The notes: generated by a model from the letters alone, not told the origin. 64,000 nt of DNA from Lunularia cruciata (GCA_948567375.1 CAOYZS010000006.1:1-64000); one strand, 5' to 3'. Positions 1 to 12,984 are shown, counted from the first letter of the stretch. Program-made: numbers and translations.

Positions 1-758
1 CCCAATATGGATGTCCTCTTGAATTGGTCAGTGATAGAGAGACACATTTCTTGAACTCTATGATGGAGGCATTAAGCAAGTACTTCTAGATTAAACATCA
101 AAAGATAACTCCTTATAATCCCAAAGCAAATGGCCTAACGGAGAAGGCAAATGGGTTACTCTATAAAATCCTTAATAAGGTGATTTTCAATTATGCCTAT
201 GACTGGGATACAAAGCTACCAGCTGCGTTATGGGCATATCAAAACCAAGCGAGATCACAACCAAGCAAACTCCATACTTCTTGACATACAGCTTGCACCC
301 CATCCTACCAGTTGAATTTGAGGTACCAACATACCGGATTTTGTGTGAAGAACGGTTGTCAGAAGCAGAAAGTCAAGATCTTTGGATCCATCAACTTATG
401 TGGTTAGAAGAGAAAAGAGACAATGCAATGCAAACCACAGAAGAAGTACAAGAATAGAGGAAAGTCAGGCACAATAAGCACATCAAGCTTGTTAGTATTC
501 ATGAAGGAGATTTGGTGTTGTTTTATGATAATCACCAAATATTTTTTCCAAGCAAAATACATATGAGATGGATGGGGCGCTATCAAGCACTTCATATTTA
601 TGAGAATGGGTCCATTCAACTTGCAGACTTGGAGGGCAACCATCTGCCACTTGAGTGAACGGTGGAGAATTCAAAAATTATTGGACAATAGACTTAGAAA
701 GCTTTGAGACACCCAAGGTCTATGTTCTTGGGGACGCTCACATTTGAGGGAAGGGGTA
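1..758 (+). pseudogene. Ty3/gypsy integrase, 3' half (partial, broken)
   Basis: This is the end of the pol gene of a + strand long-LTR element whose start lies left of the window. Integrase inserts retrotransposon cDNA into the genome. The reading LVSDRETHFLN holds the second Asp of the DDE triad (near nt 33), and TPYNPKANGLTEKANG holds the catalytic Glu (near nt 141). A TAG interrupts the core near nt 88 and a frameshift follows near nt 240. The C-terminal tail is still readable in pieces (GDLVLFYDNH, MRWMGRY, IQLADLEG). The same tail occurs in the - strand copy at 18930-19484, so both belong to one family. A purine tract and the 3' LTR follow directly. The gene is dead. Confidence 0.9.
746..758 (+). 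promoter_or_regulatory. polypurine tract of the + strand element
   Basis: The purine run GAGGGAAGGGG plus TA sits directly before the LTR start TGTGGTACC. This is where plus-strand DNA synthesis is primed, and it fixes the LTR boundary at 759. The - strand relative has a matching tract at 18917-18929. Confidence 0.85.
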
Positions 759-1181
759 TGTGGTACCGACATTTTTAATTTTTTATAGTTTTCAGCCTAT
801 TTTTGAAGAGGAAGTGTACATACAAAGTCATATTATACTTGTATGGCATTGAAAGGCGAAGAATGGTGTCTTCGGGTTGTATTCCAAAGTAAAGTGACTT
901 CATGTTAGAAGACAAAGTACTTGGATTTCTCCTATCAACATTCAACCCAAAGTAAGGAAACTTCATCTTAGGATGCTCAACCCAAGGCAAGGACAATGCA
1001 ACAACTTTCCTTTGGGGTTGGACATTCAAAAAGGTACCGCACACAAAAATGGCTAGCCTATGAGCGGGTGAAAATTGGCATTGATAGGATCATGCAAAAG
1101 GGGTGATTTCTTGGTAGAAGCTTGAAGTGAAGAAAGATTGAGGAGACTCGCCACAATAAGATTCGGGATTGAGACAAAGAG

Positions 1182-3729
1182 ATGACAAGTAACTTCCCAT
1201 TGTAATTAAGGAGTCATTTTGAGGGAGATTGGGGAAAAGGGATTGTAGTAAGAGACGTACTTGTGTATCAAGAGGAAGTTAAGATCATTAGTCCAAGAAT
1301 TGGGCAGAAGAGATTTCACCAACCCAAAGTGGAGGAGAGTAAGATGGGAGGTGGAAAGAACTCATAATTTCCAATGAGAAATCATGTAATTTGAAGGTTA
1401 GATGTGATCACAAGGATCAAAGTCTTGAGCAAGCTTTAGATCACATTTTTAGCATGGAACTGGAACCTTAGTTTTCCAAGTTTCATGACCAAGATAATAG
1501 AGAGTAAGTGTCTAGACAGATCCAAGGTAGAAGGTAAGAGAGGAAATTTGGCTCGATAGACAGACTCAGATCAAAGGTTAGTACTTAGAAGAGAGGTGGG
1601 TGAGGAGCAAGGAGCCACATTCTTGGGGAGAGGAGAGTTAGCTGAAGAAACCCAAGAAGTACGAGACACCTTTTCTTCAAAATGCACAAAGAATGGATAT
1701 AAGGTCGAGAGTTATAAGGACCCTATGAGGAGAGGCATCATAGGAGCAATGATGGCCATCTTCAAGCCAAAGAAAACCACTTATGTGATGAAACACCAAG
1801 TGGTATTTTTCCATAAGATGTTTGCAAGGGAACCCATCAATTGGGCAAAGTGCTTTCATCAGCGCATGAGATAGATGGTGTGGAATTTATGAGATAAGAC
1901 GCCTCCACACTACATTGTGCCATTTGCAGCCCATTTTTACTTGGGATTGAATTTATTAGATGTGGTGGAATGACACAAGATGGTGTTGCACTTCCATCCC
2001 AACTTGAGAAGGGATGCTAATGTGGATGAGCAACAGTACATTCTTTAGATCAAAACAATGACAAGCACTATGCACAAGTTATTTAGTACTAACTCCTCTT
2101 CTTTGACTTTGGAGCATTCACCGCCAACCTCACACTCTGACCTGTTTGTGCATAGTGAACCCGAAGAAGGACTTCATGGCAATAACATCATCGGAGGAAG
2201 AATCAAAAGGTGAGGCCGAGTGCAAGTCAAAAGACTCAAAGAGAGAAGAGGAACTAGAACTCAGCTTGCAGAGTGGTGAAGTGAGTAGTGAGAGTGAAAA
2301 TGGAGTGGAGATGCAGCCGGTACTAGAGGGAGAAGAGGGAAAATTGGAGATGGCAGAAGAAGAGAACCAAAAGAAAGAAGAGGAAGTTCTAGAGAAATTG
2401 GAGAAGAAGGTTACCATTCAGAGAGGTGTCTAATCAAGAAGAAGCATGATGCATGAGGCGGGGCCTAGTTGAAGAAGACAAATAGAGAGTGAGAGTTCAT
2501 GGAGCAAGAAATCAATTCCAATCAGGCAACTTCAATTGAGGAGAAGAAGAGGAGAAGAAGAAGCAAAGAAAGAGAAAAGCCTACAAGCAAAAGAGAACCA
2601 GATCAGAGGGGTGCAGTATCTACGGGAGATTGTCTGTCTGTTGCTGATGAAGCTAGAGGAGAAGAAGAAAGAAATGTAGTCAAAGTATCTTGATGTAAAA
2701 TCTGCCATGCAAGTGCAGGCACGGTTGGAAGGAGAAAACTTGGAGTTGAAGGAGAGTATAACCCAAGGAGAGGAGCAAAATGAGATACTACAAGTAGATG
2801 CAGTAGTACAAAATCAGGTGATTGAAAATTTAAAGAGAGAAGTGGGGAGTAAGGAGAGAATAATAGAGCAAAAGGTCATAGCCAAAGAAAGACAAATAGC
2901 TGAGTATGAAATCTTGAACTAGCAGTTTGCTGATTCTTGATTAGAAGTTATCCATGCTATGGCAAGGGTAGTAGAGAAGGAGCAACAATTTAATAGCTTG
3001 ATGCAGAGTGTAGAAGAGAAGAAGCAAGTCAGGCAAGAGAGTTAACAATGAGGTATAAAGAAGAAGAAAGATTGAGGGAGTTACTTTGTAATCTGGAAGA
3101 GAAGATAGTGCAAAAAGAGAAGGAGAACAAGAATGTGAAGGCAAAATTTGAGGCAGAACTGGCAATTTACCAGGAGGACTGGCAGGTGGATCAGGAACAT
3201 GAGAGAAGTATGAGGCTCAAACCATTGAAGGAGATAGTAGTGAAGATGAATGCAATGTTGAGTACTGAAGCCAATGTAAGAATTGAAGAATTGAGGTTGC
3301 ATGAATTAAGATTGTTGGTGCAAGAGACAAGGAGAAGAAATGCATAAGGACTTGAATGCTGTACTGATTAGTCTCAAAACTCGGGTAGATAGATAGGAAG
3401 ATATTGGAAATGGAAGATAATATCACAATTAAATTGGATTTAGTTAAGTTAGAAGTAGATAAACTTTGGAAAGATGTAAAAGTGAAATCCAAATCAGAAG
3501 AAATAGGAGTACAAATATCTTTGGAGTTGCCATTGGAGATATTAGAGAAAGATGGGTTGTAGGAAGAAGATGTATGTAGGTTATCCATGACAGAAATTGC
3601 AGATCAGAGTGAAGAAGTGTTAGAATTGGTAGAAGAGTTAGTAGTTGGGAAAACCCCAAGGATAGAGTAGTATGTGAGGTTACTTCGAGATTGGAAGCCA
3701 AAGAAGAAGTAGACATCAGATTGGAGTAG
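1182..3729 (+). pseudogene. LTR-borne gene, decayed copy
   Basis: The start region reads MTSNFPL then TAA, aligned with MSSNFPLPLRS in the copy at 44945. A conserved Met-Gly-Gly-Gly-Lys start lies near 1344. A long open stretch at 1596-1874 holds the conserved block NGYKVESYKDP, TTYVMKH and PINWAKCFH. An acidic Glu/Ser-rich segment lies at 2146-2430, coiled coil at 2500-3040, and the C-terminal block HELRLLVQETRRR near 3290-3340. At least five stops or frameshifts break it. Where three other copies share a TAG stop, this copy has CAA (Gln, about 2710). The upstream TATA box is eroded here. The function is unknown. Confidence 0.75.
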
Positions 3730-3845
3730 TAACAGATTGAGATTTGAAGAGGTAGATATGAAGGGGTGCAATGTCATTTCGGATCTGCCGGTAGGAAAAG
3801 TTGTTGTAGAACGGTATAGTTGTTAGTAATTGTTGATTCCTCTAC

Positions 3846-3853
3846 TATTTAAA
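3846..3853 (+). promoter_or_regulatory. TATA-like box before the LTR R/U5 region
   Basis: TATTTAAA lies 679 nt before the LTR end and about 117 nt after the LTR gene stop. Equivalent boxes occur at almost the same distance from the LTR end in most other copies. It is the best candidate for the promoter that starts full-length genomic RNA. Confidence 0.6.
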
Positions 3854-4524
3854 GGAGGCATTTGTTGTGTTATGTTGTTTTGTGCTCATAATTTTGAGAA
3901 TAGATAAAGCATAGTGTTGTGAAGCAATGCTCGTCGCTTGAGCTTAATTCTGAGTATTAACTCTATGTTTGTAATTGTGAATGTTTGGAGAATTCTGAAG
4001 TGCAAGTTAGTGTGTTTGTTGGATGTTGGATTCCGTAGCCTTGATCTTCATTCTGTGTGTTTGATCCTGAGTGAAGTGCAATTGGAGCAATGCCTTGACA
4101 TATTTGAGAGGAATTGTAGTGTTGGTAATATTTTGCAGTTGTGAGTATAGTGCAATGTTGATGTGAAGCAATTTTTATTGAGGAAGTTGTGCCTTCAGTG
4201 GAGGGGTGGAACACAATTTTGAGGCAAAGTCATTTTGCAATGAAATGCCATTTTTGAGAGAGATTGAATCATCACAATCAAGATTGTTTGGAAAGATTTA
4301 ATAGAGTTGTGATTAAGTGTGACATTTTTATGTGACGAGATTGTGAGTAGTGCTAGTTACTCTCTTTTGGGTGTGGTTTCTACCTCAGAGATTAAAGACA
4401 TAACCAAGAAGAACTAATATTGTTACTGCTTGCTTTGTATTTGAACAATTTTCAATAGTATCTTTGTGGGAATGAACTTTACTTACCTGATTACCTCAAA
4501 AGTGATATTTGCCGGGTTGTCACA

Positions 4525-5570
4525 ACACCACTTTTTCCTCCTTGTTCTGGTCCCAACTTGGAACCCAATCAATCAACTACACCAAAAAATGTAATTAGGA
4601 TGGTCAAGCACTCCCTATTGACATGCCTTGACTTGCCACACATATTACACCACACATTTGGTCTTGCACATGAAGGGGTTTTTCTTCTATCCTTCAACCC
4701 CAATCATTTGGATCTTAAAATCTGAAAACTCTTTAATAAGAGTCTCCAACTTAGCATCTATCTTATTGACAAGTAGACAATACTTTCTTTCCTCCTCATC
4801 TCCTATTCTTCCTTGGCTTAACATCTTCTGATTCCAAAGAAGAACTTGTAAGCTTGTTTGGTAATTGGGAAAGATGTCATGTTGAAAGTCTGATGGAAAG
4901 GCTACTAAGGTACCAAACTTGGTGGACACAAGGTACTTGATGGTGATTGTGCTTTGAATTCAAGCTAAGGGTCTCAAGGTACCAAATTCAACAATGGGTC
5001 TTTGTGAAGAGGTACTTCAACAAAAGGTACTTCAACTTTAGTTTGATGAATAGGGTCTATATCATCAAATTGTTCTTCAAGATCCTGATGAATTATTTGG
5101 GAGATTGTATATAAGATGTATTGGTACTCTTCTTCAATCAAGATTTGTATTGTCTTCTCACAAATCAAATCCTTCAAATAACCGGCATCCTTAGTAGTTT
5201 TAGGGGAAGTCGGTGTGTTGTGTCTCAACAAATATATCTGCCCGTTTGCATCTTTCTTTCTTTTGGGATGAGGAGGTGTAAAATAGTCTTGATACTTGAC
5301 TTCTTGTTTCTTCTATTTGAGTTCTTGCAGGCTTCTTGTACTTCATGAAGAATTTGTAGGTCAAATGCCTCCTTCTCTAATTCTTCAATAGTGAGTTGGC
5401 TCTTTTGGCATTCTTCATGTTCACCTTGTAAATTTTTTTCTATGAGCCCTCTCCTCCCATTTTTCTCTTCATGCATATATTCATATTTGATGGACAATTA
5501 GCTTACACAAATTGACTTTGTATTCTTTCATTTTTGAGATTTGTATCCTCAACAATTACACCAAAAATCA
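4525..5570 (-). pseudogene. gag leader and part of gag of a - strand long-LTR Ty3 element
   Basis: On the - strand this runs from the 5' LTR (ending at 5571) through a primer site into gag. The stretch 5225-5497 encodes a Glu/Lys-rich, coiled-coil-like leader (QILHEVQEACKN), and 4687-4929 encodes the segment KLETLIKEFSDFKIQMI. The same segment is in gag of the complete element at about 27440 (KLETLIKESADFKIQMI). Frameshifts and stops break it. The rest of gag and pol was displaced to the left of the window by the + strand insertion ending at 4524. Gag would form the virus-like particle. Confidence 0.75.
5547..5563 (-). promoter_or_regulatory. degenerate primer binding site
   Basis: Seven bases inside the 5' LTR end, the - strand reads TGGTGTAATTGTTGAGG. 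It aligns with TGGCACCACTACCGGGG at 28664-28680 and with the expected tRNA-Asp complement TGGCGCCGTTGCCGGGG. Most differences look like C-to-T or G-to-A decay at CpG. Confidence 0.6.
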
Positions 5571-6344
5571 TGTGACAACCCAATGAATATCTTTTGTAGT
5601 AATCAGTGAGTAATCATTTGTTCGCATAGAGATATTGGTTAGGATTGGTCAAATGCAAAGGAAAATGTCACAAAGTGATCTTCTTGGCTGTGTCTTTAGC
5701 CTCTTGGTAGAAACCATATTTAAAAGAGAGTAACAAGCACTTAGTTATAGTCTTTTCACAATTTAACATCACCCAAAATTACAATTAGTTAGATCCGTCC
5801 AAATTGATATTGATTGTGATGATTTAGTTGCTTTCAAGAAGTGTATTTCACCACAAAGGGACCTCACCTTGAAATCGCATTCCTCCCCTCCATTGAAGGT
5901 GCAACTTGTACAACAAGAACTTTGCATGAATCCAACGCTGTACTCACAAATGCAAAATACTACCAACATTACAATTCTTCATAGATCTATCAAGGCATTG
6001 CTTCTATTGCACTCCACTTAGGATCAAACACATAGAATGGAATTGGAGTTGCAGAATCCAACATCTAACACTCTTCAACTACAATTTGAACTTCTCCACA
6101 CACTAACAAACACACACCATGATTGATACTCAAATTAAGCTTAAAAGAATAAGCATTGAGTGTTAGTGCTTCATTCAACTCAACTTCAAACTGAATCTAC
6201 AACATTTCAAATGTCTTATGCAAAGAACTCAATAGTTAGAGAACTACCTTAACTTCTTCAATTGCTACTTACAAATCTTCAAAAACAAAACACTCTACCA
6301 CTTTAGATCTATCGCTTCAAATCTCAAAATTGTTACTTCCTAAT

Positions 6345-7571
6345 CCTATCAAACTTTGTCTACTTCAACTTTGGCTTTCTACACCTAATGTACCTACAAG
6401 CACCTCTTGCACTTTGGATTCATTTACTACTTCTATGTCTTCATCTATTTCTGTACATCCTCAACCTGAATTGCAATTGAAGTCATAATCAATCTAACTT
6501 CTTCTTCCTTGTCTATCCTAAAACTTCAATTGACTTGGGTTACTCACCTTACTTCACTTCCACTCCTACTTCAACAACTTTGCATAAGGTTTCTACATTC
6601 TCCTTCAAACTATTGCAAAGTTGATCTAACTAGATCTAATCTAAGACAAATAGTGTCTCCTATTTTTTTGTTGTCTTATCTACTCTAACTCTCAAATAAA
6701 TTAATAGATTGTTCATGTCCACATCTTTCAGCTTCTGCTTCCTAGTCCCCTACACCAACAACTTCAACTTTTGTAGTTGAGATACCTCCAATCTTACTTT
6801 GGCCTCAATGTTGAACATCATCTTCACTCTACTCATGATCTCCTCCACTAATCCCAACTTTTCTCCTTTGAGATCAGCTCATCTCAAGTCATCTCTTCCC
6901 TTATCTTCTCCCAAAGCATCATCAACTCCTCAACATGCTTTGCTTCTAACATCTCCTTCTCTTCAGCTTGGTATGCCATTTGAGTTTCTAAGTGCTTGAT
7001 CAAATTGTGCAATCTCTCTTCTTCTCTTTGTCTACTCACCAATTCTCATTGCCAAGCTTGATCCTTCTTTGTTTCAATTGATCACAACTCCTCCACTACT
7101 TGTTCACTTAACAATGCTCTAGTCTTGGAGTGTGTTACCTTAAGTTAAGCATCATTGAATTCCTCCTTCAATTCTTCTTCCTCACATTCAAGACACTTCT
7201 TTGCTTCTCAAAACTCTCTTGCAAATCTTTTAGATTCTACTTATAAATCACCACATGAACCCAAAGTACTTCAGCTTCTTCCTCACCTTGGTCAACCGTT
7301 TCTTCAATTGTAGGACTTCATCATTCAAGCCACTTGAAGCTCATCCTTCATATTCGGATGATCTTTCTTCATCTCCTTTATCTTCTCCTTCCATTACAAT
7401 AGTGAGGGATCTTTGATAGATAACGTACTCCTTTGAACTCTTCCTTATCTTCATCTTTGGCAAGCAATTCTTCTATTGGCACCTTATTCCAAAGTCTTGA
7501 TCTCCTTACCTTCAGATTTATCTCCTCCGAGCTTTCTTCATCTTCTTTAGCTTAGCTTGGTCTTGGAGTCA
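6345..7571 (-). pseudogene. LTR-borne gene, C-terminal part (outer 5' LTR)
   Basis: This is the distal half of the LTR gene of the LTR at 5571-12984, cut off from its N-terminal half by the nested LTR. On the - strand it encodes Lys/Glu-rich coiled-coil sequence and then the C-terminal block, but no open stretch of useful length survives. The assignment rests on position and on sequence parallel to the copies at 8378-9145 and 61749-62635. It is badly decayed. Confidence 0.5.
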
Positions 7572-8377
7572 CAAACTATGACAACCAAGCAAAAATCACT
7601 TTTGCGGTAATCGGGTAAGTAAAGTTCGTTCCCGCAGAGATACTATCCAGAATTGGTCAAATACAAAGTCAAGTGTCACAATTGCAGTTCTTCTTGATTT
7701 CTTCTTTAATCTCTCAGATAGAAACTACACCTAGAAGAGAGTTACAAGCTCACAATCTTGACGACTTGTCACGAATACATACACACATAATCACAACATA
7801 GAAAATTCTGTCCAAACAACTCTTGAGTGTGATGATCCAAATTCTCCCAAAGACGGCACTTCACTACGAAGAACGATTTTGCCTCAGAATTGTGTTCCAC
7901 CCCTCCATTGAAGGCACAACTTCCTCAATCAAAATTGCTTCACATCAACTTCGTGTTGCACTCACCAATGCAGAATACTACCAACATTACAATTCCTCTC
8001 AGATCTGTCAAGGCATTGCTCCGATGCACTTCACTTAGGATCAAACTCACAGAATGAAGATCAAGGCTGCAGATTCCAACATCCATAGACACACTGACTT
8101 GCTCTTTGGAATTCTCCACACACTCACAAACACAAACACAAAATTGACAATCGGAATTAAGCTTAAGCGACGAGTACTGAGAAAAGCACTTTGCTTTATC
8201 TATCTTCAAAAATATGAATACCAAATAATATTGTTCTATGAATGCTTCACTTAAATACTGAAGCAAACGGCAGACTTGCCTACCTAGGCACCGCTTCCTA
8301 ACGTCTCTTCCTACCTGCAGATCCTAAGTGACAGTCTATCTCTTCATATTTGCCTCTTCCTATCTCAAAATTGACTT

Positions 8378-10843
8378 TTATCCCGATCCGATGTCTACCT
8401 CATCATCGGCTTCCAAACTCGATGATCTTCTTACTATTTCTCCTTCTTCAGGTATGGCTGATTTTACCAATTCCTTCACTAATTCTACAACTTCTACACT
8501 ACAATCTACAATTGAGCTCATGGGTAATCCATCTACATCATTCTCTCCTGACCCACTCTTCTTTAATGTGTCAATCATCAAGTCCAATGACGCTTGTATT
8601 CCTACTTCTGCGACATCGGGTTTTGTCTCCACTGTCACACTATTCCGAATCTTCTCTAATTCCAAATTGACTAAATCTAGTCTAAGACTAACATTGTTCT
8701 CTACATCTAACATTTTCCTATCTACGCGTTCCCTCAATCAAATCAATAAGGTGTTCATGTCCACATCCTTGGCTTTCCTCTTCCGCGTTTCCTGCACAAG
8801 TAACTTTAACTCATGTAGGCAAGCTTCCTCCAATCTCCCCTCAGCCTCCGTGCTGAAAATCACTCTTAACTTTCCTGAAACTTCCCCTACTGACTCCGAT
8901 GCATATCCTCGAGAGTGCTCCACCTTCAACTCCTCACGATACATCTTCAACTCGTCTTTGTATTCTGCAACAAGCATCTTCTTCCCCTTTGCATACTGCA
9001 TGCTCTGCTCTTCCGTGCTCCTGACAAGTTCTCGCAATCGCTCTTCTTCTTCTTGCTTGGCTGCCAACTCTCTCTGCCATGCTTGATCTTTCGCTGCTGC
9101 ACTTTTCTTTAAACTGTCCAACTCCTGCTCCATTACGATGTTCATTCCTTCAAATGAACATTCTTGACTCGCACATCACTCACTTCTTCCTTCATCTTGT
9201 TGAGCCACATTGCTTGTTCCTTGAATTCTCCGGCTCGCCTTTGTAGTTCCTGTTCTTTTTCTTTGCAACTTTCTTGTAGCATGGTCAGAGTTTTCTTCAT
9301 CAAGCCTTCCTCTCTCCAAAGCCTTTCCACTTCCTTGCTTCTTTGGACTTGTTGCTCTTTCAACTCCTTCACTTCACTCAACAGATACTTCACCATCTGC
9401 AATTCGTTCATCCCATTCCTGCGATCTTGGGGAATTACTCTTTGATGCTCCTTCAACAGCTCTAGCAATGGTGCGACCACCTTCGTCAAATATGATATCC
9501 TGCCAAAGTTTTCTTCCTCTTCATCGCCATCTTCATCTGGAGTCTTCTCCTCCGTCATCGGCTCCTTCATCCAAAATTGCGATCTTTGTATCTTCATCGT
9601 TTTGGCACTTTCTTCGTCTTGGCCTCTCGAACTTGGCCCTGTGGGATTCTCTGCTTTCTCTTCTGGTCTTGACTTGTTCACCACCATCGCTTGACAAGCC
9701 TCACTTATTGCTACCAATTGCTGGACCTCTGGCTCCCCATCGCTATCGCTCCCAGACTCATCACTTTTCAATGTGAGCTCCTCTTCTTCCGATTCCTCCT
9801 CTTGCGACTCAGTCTCTTCCCCAGACTCTGATCCCGATGATGCCTCTTTTACGATCTTCACCGTCTTCAACATCAGCCGCCAAGTCTTTCTTTGCATGGG
9901 AGGCGACCTTGCTTCTTCAGGTTTGCCACGTTTCTTCGTCTTTGGACTGGTAATTTCTTTGACTTTCCAATGTCCAGTCTTTGTGGAGTATTTGTCATTT
10001 GCTCAAAGATGCAGCATATACTCGTTTGCTTCTCATCGTAAATTGGGTTGCATGTAAGACACCATACGATGATGCTCTTCCTCGGTTAGTAAGTTCAGTC
10101 CGAAGTAGAAGTGGGCTGCAAACGGTGCAAAATAATGTGGTGGTGAGCCCGTTTGCCAATTCACCACCATCTGCCTCGTTCGGTGGTAAAAGCACTTCGC
10201 CTAGTTTACTAGAGCTCCTACAAACATCTGATGGAAGAAGACAGCTTGCTGCATGTTCACGTAGGTGGTTTTTTTGGCTTGAACATGGCCATCATCGCCC
10301 CCACAATACTTCTTCGGATCGGATCCCAATAGGACTCCACCTTGTAGCCATTCATGGTTCTTGGAGCAAAGAATGAATTGCGGATCTCCACCATCTCCTC
10401 TGCAGCATCACACTTCCGATAGAAGGTGATCCCCATTGGTTCTCTTGCTTCTCTTCCCAATCTAACTTCCAATCCGACTCAGTCCATTGAGCCAGATTGC
10501 CTCTCTTCCCTTCCACCTCGGGACCCTCCTCACAATTACTGGCAGCGATCTCTGCCATCACTCCCAAGAAATTGAAATTCCAGTTCCATGCTAAAAAGGT
10601 AATACAAAGTCTAATCAAGACTTTGATTCTAGCTACTACATCTACCCTTTGGATTGCAAAACCTCTCACCGCCAGCGCGTTGGCCACCTTCTTCGCCATG
10701 ATTTGTTCTCTCATTCTACGATGTTGGAAGATGAGACACTCTAACTCCCTTAGGGTTTCAGAAAATCTCACTCTCGATGGGCTTCCAAACACGCATTACT
10801 GCAGGGCGACTACTCAAAGGAATTGGAAATTTACTTGGAGTAT
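8378..10843 (-). pseudogene. LTR-borne gene, B-type copy
   Basis: This is one of the better preserved copies. In order it has MAKKVANALAVRG, RLCITFLAWNWNFNFLG and NLAQWTESDWKLDW (10352-10792), NGYKVESYWDP (10257-10472), an acidic Ser/Glu-rich linker and coiled coil (9142-9897), then coiled coil and the C-terminal block HELKLLVQETRKRKAKD...RERVDRK (8378-9145). One TGA at 8738-8740 splits the last two parts in the same frame, and small frameshifts lie near 9142 and between 9900 and 10350. The expected first ATG (10843) reads ATA here, so the Met at about 10685 may be the real start. It is a pseudogene of unknown function. Confidence 0.8.
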
Positions 10844-10867
10844 TCAACTTTTCCCTATGCAGTCGCA

Positions 10868-10875
10868 ATTTTATA
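10868..10875 (-). promoter_or_regulatory. TATA box ahead of the LTR gene
   Basis: The - strand reads TATAAAAT, 373 nt from the LTR start and 32 nt before the first codon position of the gene. The A-type copies have the box at 386-387 nt, so its place is kept across diverged subfamilies. Confidence 0.55.
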
Positions 10876-11253
10876 TTACCCCGAATCGCAGTCATCCTTC
10901 AATCAATTTTGGCTGCAAATTTCTCTCTTCTACGTGCAACTCCTGGTCACTGTCAAGACATGCTTCTTCTGCCCCCGCCGTTTCTTGAAATGTACTTTCT
11001 TGCCACGTACAAAGGTTGTTAAACGGTCTTTGTCTTTCCTGCTCTTCTAACCCGAAGACAGTGATCTTCGGAATTTTTCTGGTGTACTCCTCTTCCGAGT
11101 ACCTCCATCATTGGATCCCATGTCATCTTCTTCAGATTTCCTCCGAAGTTACTTTTGTCCATTCTTCATCCGCAATTTGACTTTCAGTGCTTACTTCGTC
11201 TCTTAAACATGACTAATCATAAAAAAACAAAAGAATGTGGGTACCACACAAAC

Positions 11254-12560
11254 TCTAGACTACTTTTCAACCACATCCCTCTTTGGAACACCAATCTTGG
11301 CTCCTCCTCCTACTCTTCCAAGATATCAACCTTAGGCAACTCCACATATTGGATATCTCCTCTTTCCATCCATTCAATTTTCACATGGAACTCTTGATCT
11401 TGCTCCTCAACAACTTCTTTTGCTGATTGCTAGACTTTGGATTCTCCTTCATTGCCACTACTCAACTCCTTACTCTTTAGAGTGAGCTCTTCTTCTTCTT
11501 TAGAGTCCCCCCAATTGGACTTTGCCTTTGCTTTAGAATTTGCTCCCAACAACAAATCAACCACCACCGTCTTATGCCTTGGGTTCAATTCCCAAGTCAT
11601 TCTCTTGTACACCATGGACACCATATCCTTGGGTCAACTTTGCTTCCTTGGCCTCAAAATGGATATTCCCATGATCTTCTCCTACCTACTTCTGGAAAAG
11701 TACTCATCTTCTTCTTGAAACTCCACCATGTACTATCTCTCATCTTCATTTGCATCTCAACAAAGATCCAAATGAAAGTGAGACAACATCTTCTTCTTCT
11801 CCTTTGAGTTGAGTAGGTTCAAACTCAAATAGAGATATGTTGCAAATGGTACAAAGTAATTAGGTGGCAAATCCATCCTCCGATTTCTGATCATTTGCCT
11901 TGTCCTTTGATAGAAACACTTCACCCAATTCACCTTCTCACTTGTGAATATTTGGTGAAAAAAACCACCATATTAGTGGTATTGCTTTGTCATGTAGGTG
12001 GTTTGCTTTGGCCTCATCATGGCCATCAGAGCCCCAAAAATACTTTGCCTCATCAGGTCTTTGTAAGTTTCTACCTTATAACCATTCTTGGTGCAAGGTG
12101 CATTGAAGGTATTCTCCAATTTTTTAGTCTCCTCCGCATGATCACACTTCCAATAGAAGGTGATTCTTGGCACATCTCCTGCCTACCTTCCCAAAATGAG
12201 TCTCCAATTAGACTCAATCCATCAGGTCAGGTTTCCTCTCTTTTGCTCTACCTTGGGACCGTCTATAAAATTAGTGATTTCTGCCATAAAACTAGAAGTG
12301 ATTTCTGCCATAAAACTAGTAGTGATTTCTACCATAAAACCTAGAAAACTCAAATTCTAGTTCCAAGCACAGAGATATGATCCAAAGTTGGCTCAAGACT
12401 TCAATCCTAGTTACTATGTCTAAGCTCCAAATTCTAGGATTCACATTGCAAGTGCCAAAACCTATCTGTTGCCCTTATTGGCATTGTGTGCTCTTACTTC
12501 TCAGTCTCTCACAAATTACAAGTTGTAATTCTAACTTCCTCAAGGCAACTATTTAGAGGA
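11254..12560 (-). pseudogene. LTR-borne gene, N-terminal part (outer 5' LTR)
   Basis: This is the proximal half of the gene in the LTR at 5571-12984. Readable blocks include NGYKVETYKDLMRQSIFGALMA (11973-12173) and the acidic linker SKEEEELTLKSKELSS (11430-11624). Stops and frameshifts are frequent. The gene was cut in two by the solo LTR at 7577-11248; its distal half is at 6345-7571. Confidence 0.6.
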
Positions 12561-12984
12561 ATAGATATGTCTTTGACATTTTGGACCTTCCTTGATGAAG
12601 TCTCAACCTTATAGTTCTTTGATGTGCAGTCAGTCAATCCTCAATTGAAACTCATGCATTCTACATGACTTACTCTTGTCACTCTCAAATTTATCCTAAT
12701 CATGAAGTAGCCATTTTTGTTGAATATATCTTCTTGATTGGAATGCCTCGAGTCAAAGGTTGTTAAGATGTCTTTGGATCAGGCTGATCATTCCAATGCA
12801 AAGTACCCTAACTTTGGGTTAACTATCCTTCCAGTCCAACCCAAGTCCTTCCTCTAACACAAAGTCTACTTCCTCATGTCGGACCCAAACACACAATTCT
12901 GCCATTCTTTCTTACATTTAATTTGGCTTTAACAATTCACTTTGTATCTCAAAACAATCAAAAATGAAAAATGTGGGTACCACA

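Larger units (their letters stand above)
759..4524 (+). mobile_element. 3' LTR (3.77 kb) of the + strand long-LTR Ty3/gypsy element
   Basis: The LTR starts TGTGGTACC after the polypurine tract and ends GCCGGGTTGTCACA. It lies between integrase and the gag of another element, so it is the 3' LTR of the element entering at the left edge. It carries the LTR gene (1182-3729) and the downstream TATA-like box at 3846. The sequence resumes at 4525 in gag of a - strand copy of the same family, so this element landed in a relative. The other target duplication copy is outside the window. Confidence 0.9.
7577..11248 (-). mobile_element. solo LTR (3.67 kb) with perfect target duplication CAAAC
   Basis: On the - strand the LTR runs from TGTGGTACCC (right end, 11248) to the inner end at 7577 (TATGACAACC, one base off TGTGACAACC). 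The 5 bp on both sides are CAAAC (7572-7576 and 11249-11253). No internal region is attached, so this is a solo LTR, normally left by recombination between the two LTRs of one element. It sits inside the LTR gene of an older copy. It keeps the gene, its upstream TATA box (10868-10875) and a weakened downstream box. Confidence 0.93.
5571..12984 (-). mobile_element. 5' LTR of the - strand element, split by a nested solo LTR
   Basis: Its inner end (TGTGACAACCC) is at 5571 beside the primer site, and its outer end (GGGTACCACA) is at 12984. Removing the solo LTR at 7577-11248 and one 5-bp duplication leaves about 3.74 kb, the family's usual length. The internal region lies at 4525-5570. The sequence right of 12984 is unassigned DNA; the matching target duplication at the other end is outside the window. 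Confidence 0.88.

Noticed and set aside
759-4524. Possibility that the long units are DNA transposons with TGTG...CACA ends
   Set aside because: Two copies start right after integrase and a polypurine tract, and one ends right before a primer site, so they are LTRs.
8328-9086. A + strand open frame of 252 codons
   Set aside because: It is the antisense shadow of the LTR gene on the - strand; the - strand reading has the conserved blocks.
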